This document shows, in pieces, positions 5,567 to 6,297 of a stretch of DNA of 6,297 nucleotides; position 1 is the stretch's first letter, and every line of letters starts with the position of its first letter. The notes under the pieces are model-generated. The model was not told the DNA's origin, did no database searches, and saw only the letters and a list, made by a program, of their open reading frames with translations. Position numbers and translations under genes: made by a program. Source of the stretch: Chloroflexota bacterium (GTDB lineage: Bacteria; Chloroflexota; Anaerolineae; Promineifilales; Promineifilaceae); NCBI GenBank assembly GCA_020353135.1, contig CP070688.1:1476831-1483127 (forward strand), in the 5' to 3' direction.

Positions 5567-6297
5567 ATGCCAACTGTAAATCGGGATGACACAAGCGCCG
5601 CTACACATTTTACCTCAGACGAGTTCCTCGAATCAGCAGACGCGCCATCACAGGCCACGCTCCAACTGCACGATGGCGCCAGGGTTGGCGTCATCGGCGG
5701 CGGACCGGCCGGCTCATTCTTCAGCTTCTTCTTACTTGATATGGCCCAGAACATGGGCATGAATCTTGAGCTCGACATCTTTGAGCCGCGCGATTTCTCC
5801 TCCCCCGCACCCAGAGGCTGCAACATGTGTGGTGGGATCGTTTCCGAATCACTAGTCCAGTACCTGGCTACCGAAGGCATCAATCTACCGCCCACCGTTG
5901 TGCAGAGAGGCATCGATGCCTACACGATGCATACAGATGCCGGTAGTACCGATATCAAGACGCCGTTGAATGAGAAACGCATTGCCGCCGTGCACCGAGG
6001 CGCCGGTCCACGCGACGTCGAGCACTCTCAATGGTTGAGCTTCGACGGCTATTTGTTGAATATGGCCGCCGACAGGGGTGCTCGAATCCGGCCGGCCCGT
6101 GTGCGCGAGGTGCGCCGCCTCGAGGATGGAAGGGTGCGACTCTCTGTTCGAGGTCAGAAACTACCACCATACGATCTTGTGGGAGTCGCCGTCGGCGTTA
6201 ACGCGGCCGCTGGACGTATGTTCAAAGAATTCGAGTTCGATTACCAGCCGCCGCAGACGACGAAGACGGCCATTCGCGAGTACAACTTGGGTCAAGA
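5567..6297 (+). CDS. FAD-dependent oxidoreductase, FixC/geranylgeranyl-reductase-like, 3' end outside the window
   Basis: The frame is open for 243 codons from the ATG at 5567 to the window edge; GGAG at 5557-5560 lies 6 nt upstream. About 37 polar residues come first. A Rossmann FAD-binding strand-turn-helix follows, VGVIGGGPAGSF (G44-x-G46-x-x-G49), with E73 (IFEPRDF) placed to bind the ribose. Next is RGCNMCGGIVSE (C85, C88, G89, G90), resembling the cysteine-Gly-Gly segment of geranylgeranyl reductase-family flavoproteins. WLSFDGYLLNMAADRGA (156-172) and AVGVNAAAGRMF (208-219) match the later conserved FAD-domain segments. The likely role is an FAD-linked redox reaction on a hydrophobic or quinone-like substrate, but the substrate domain lies outside the window. 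It is divergent from the ETF operon. ETF:quinone oxidoreductase-type FixC is a more distant alternative; the visible part shows no 4Fe-4S motif. Confidence 0.85.
   Translation, partial: MPTVNRDDTSAATHFTSDEFLESADAPSQATLQLHDGARVGVIGGGPAGSFFSFFLLDMAQNMGMNLELDIFEPRDFSSPAPRGCNMCGGIVSESLVQYLATEGINLPPTVVQRGIDAYTMHTDAGSTDIKTPLNEKRIAAVHRGAGPRDVEHSQWLSFDGYLLNMAADRGARIRPARVREVRRLEDGRVRLSVRGQKLPPYDLVGVAVGVNAAAGRMFKEFEFDYQPPQTTKTAIREYNLGQ

Noticed and set aside
5545..5913. Minus-strand open frame of 122 codons at the right side.
   Set aside because: It is antisense to the FAD-dependent oxidoreductase, whose FAD motifs are clear on the plus strand.
1..6297. CRISPR array, tRNA, rRNA, insertion sequence or phage genes.
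   Set aside because: No regularly spaced repeats, cloverleaf, transposase or integrase motifs, or terminal inverted repeats were seen.

Overview
This window looks like a bacterial chromosome segment of moderate GC (low to mid 50s percent by eye), apart from one clearly AT-rich intergenic stretch. It carries an electron-transfer locus built around an electron-transfer flavoprotein (ETF). Gene content (ETF, membrane cytochrome b/Fe-S/CCG protein, FAD-dependent reductase-like protein) points to a respiring or anaerobic bacterium that uses a quinone. Chloroflexota or a delta-proteobacterial-type lineage would fit, but the sequence alone does not decide this.

Minus strand, in transcription order: (1) a 404-residue soluble iron-sulfur protein of the HdrD/GlpC type (5157-3943); (2) etfB (3929-3165), interrupted by an in-frame TAA at codon 37; (3) etfA (3152-2187); (4) a 661-residue membrane protein fusing a NarI-like cytochrome b domain to the same Fe-S/CCG module as gene 1 (2182-197). 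These genes are 13, 12 and 4 nt apart, each has a strong Shine-Dalgarno site, and they are almost certainly one operon. After an 86-nt gap a fifth minus-strand gene seems to start (110 to beyond base 1); only 36 codons are visible and they resemble the N-terminus of a membrane sensor protein.

Plus strand: after a 409-bp divergent intergenic region, an FAD-dependent oxidoreductase of the FixC/geranylgeranyl-reductase type starts at 5567 and runs off the right end.

Proposed working: dehydrogenases pass electrons to EtfAB, which passes them to the membrane Fe-S/cytochrome b protein (an ETF:menaquinone oxidoreductase, EMO/EtfD-like) and on to quinone. The soluble paralogue could be an extra or alternative redox partner. 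The plus-strand flavoprotein may feed or use the same chain, but that rests only on proximity.

Most notable points: the lone nonsense codon in an otherwise intact etfB; two related CCG proteins that have both lost all cysteines of their first CCG repeat and the last cysteine of their second; and a divergent control region with foldable leaders on both sides, one of them with two mutually exclusive hairpins just before the ribosome binding site.
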